Shown here: positions 5,983-6,806 of the stretch, one piece after another | Layout of the letters: each line of letters opens with the position of its first letter | Position numbering within the stretch: position 1 is the first letter of the stretch | NCBI GenBank assembly: GCA_031276585.1 | Contig: JAISMT010000087.1 | Location: 1 to 6,806, forward strand | DNA: 6,806 bases | Source: Bifidobacteriaceae bacterium | Lineage (GTDB): Bacteria > Actinomycetota > Actinomycetes > Actinomycetales > WQXJ01 | Direction: 5' to 3' | Translations under genes and position numbers: made by a program | Notes under the pieces: generated by a model | What the model was told of the DNA's origin: nothing | The model's input: the letters and a program-made list of their open reading frames with translations, nothing else | Database searches by the model: none

Positions 5983-6806
5983 GCGAGTCCGTACATCTGA
6001 TGGGAATTGGTGGAGTAGGCATGGCCGCCGTAGCCGAGCTATTAGTGGCACAAGGTTTACGGGTATCCGGTTGCGATGGCAAAGATTCCGCCACTCTAGA
6101 GCGGTTACAGGCCTTGGGGATAGAAGTCAACGTGGGGCATTCACCCCAGCATTTAACGGGCCTAGACCGCTTGATACTCAGCAGCGCCATCCTGGAATCA
6201 AACCCGGAACTGCTGGCTGCACGCCGCCAACCCGAGTTGGTAGTGCAGCACCGTTCCGAAGCGTTAGCGCAGCTAGCCAACGTCCGGCGGCTGGTAGCGG
6301 TGGCTGGAACCCACGGCAAGACCACCACGTCGGCCATGGTGGTAGCGGCCTTAGAAGCGGCGGGGCTGGAACCCTCTTACGCCATCGGCTCTGAACTATC
6401 CGGCCGGGATAGCGGGGCACACCTGGGCACGGGGCCGGTAATGGTGATTGAAGCGGACGAATCAGACGGCTCCTTCCTCAACTACCAACCCGAGGTAGCC
6501 GTCGTGACCAACGTGGAAGCCGACCACCTGGACTATTACCACACGGCAGCAGCCTATGAAGCGGCCTTTAGAGAATTCACCGCACGCGTGCAGCCCCCCG
6601 GGGTGCTGGTAACCGACGCGAGCGACCCGGGGGCACGGGCCCTCGCCACCGCTGTTCAAGCCGGGGGAGTGGCGGCAGACGGCGTAGAAGTGTGGACCTA
6701 CGGGCTGGACTCTGGACCGGCCGAACCGATAGGTATTCCCCTGCGGGGCCGCCACATGGCACTCAACGCCCAAGCCGCGCTCTTGGTAGCCCAGTGGTTT
6801 GGGGCG
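5979..6806 (+). CDS. murC: UDP-N-acetylmuramate--L-alanine ligase (MurC), 5' part
   Basis: Cytoplasmic ligase adding L-Ala to UDP-MurNAc, the first Mur ligase step. It starts at GTG in a GTGA overlap with murG and is open to the last base; 276 residues are present of a usual 460-480. The N-terminal domain begins VHLMGIGGVGMAAVAELL, typical of MurC, followed by SSAI at the end of the UDP-binding domain. The central domain has P-loop GTHGKTT from 110, IEADESDGSFL with EADESDG at 158-164, and NVEADHLDYY from 178. GRHMALNAQAAL from 257 corresponds to the PGRH(N/M)xLNAxAA motif that leads into the C-terminal domain, which is cut off. The segment between TYG (240-242) and GRHM is only 14 residues, where other MurC proteins have roughly 35-40. 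No frameshift is visible and all catalytic motifs present are intact. Confidence 0.96.
   Translation, partial: MSESVHLMGIGGVGMAAVAELLVAQGLRVSGCDGKDSATLERLQALGIEVNVGHSPQHLTGLDRLILSSAILESNPELLAARRQPELVVQHRSEALAQLANVRRLVAVAGTHGKTTTSAMVVAALEAAGLEPSYAIGSELSGRDSGAHLGTGPVMVIEADESDGSFLNYQPEVAVVTNVEADHLDYYHTAAAYEAAFREFTARVQPPGVLVTDASDPGARALATAVQAGGVAADGVEVWTYGLDSGPAEPIGIPLRGRHMALNAQAALLVAQWFGA

Larger units (their letters stand above)
1..6806 (+). other. dcw (division and cell wall) cluster segment, six-gene operon
   Basis: Six genes run in the same direction with no untranslated gap: murF, mraY, murD, ftsW, murG, murC. All make or polymerise lipid II. The order matches the middle of the actinobacterial dcw cluster, where murE normally lies upstream and murB, ftsQ and ftsZ downstream; those are outside this window. 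Junctions seen: TGA then ATG with zero gap (816/817), a 4- or 19-nt overlap (1884-1902), ATGA (3479-3482), TGATG (4754-4758) and GTGA (5979-5982). Such junctions usually mean co-transcription and translational coupling (inference). No internal promoter or terminator is evident, so the controlling promoter must lie upstream of the window. Confidence 0.95.

Overview
The window is one uninterrupted stretch of a division and cell wall (dcw) cluster from a bacterium. It holds six head-to-tail genes on the + strand: murF (3' part), mraY, murD, ftsW, murG and murC (5' part). The organism is very probably an actinomycete (Actinomycetota). The DNA is moderately GC-rich, the gene order is the actinobacterial one, and MraY (RDPLD loop, FYAEW end) and MurG (HEANARPGLANR, GNGEQRLNA) carry sequences I associate with that phylum. 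The fair use of TTA/CTA leucine codons and a GC content below that of streptomycetes would fit a family such as Actinomycetaceae, but this is a guess at family level.

Layout: murF 1-816, mraY 817-1902, murD 1884-3482, ftsW 3479-4756, murG 4756-5982 and murC 5979 to the window end. There is no intergenic DNA. murF and mraY abut (TGA directly followed by ATG) and every later junction overlaps: 19 or 4 nt at mraY/murD, ATGA at murD/ftsW, TGATG at ftsW/murG and GTGA at murG/murC. The genes therefore sit in one translationally coupled transcript. I see no promoter, terminator, RNA gene, mobile element or CRISPR array.

Function: MurC and MurD add L-Ala and D-Glu to UDP-MurNAc, and MurF adds D-Ala-D-Ala to complete the pentapeptide. 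MraY moves phospho-MurNAc-pentapeptide onto undecaprenyl phosphate (lipid I), MurG adds GlcNAc (lipid II), and FtsW polymerises flipped lipid II at the septum.

The pathway itself is ordinary and I find no undescribed multi-gene system. The unusual parts are inside the proteins. MurG carries an in-frame array of 18-bp units (clear hexapeptide repeats, about 42 extra residues) between its first helix and second strand. The tail of the adjacent ftsW has degenerate units of the same 18-bp period. MurD has a 40-residue low-complexity tail. MurC appears to lack about 20-25 residues of its central domain. FtsW differs from consensus at several signature positions and has two cysteine pairs in predicted outer loops.
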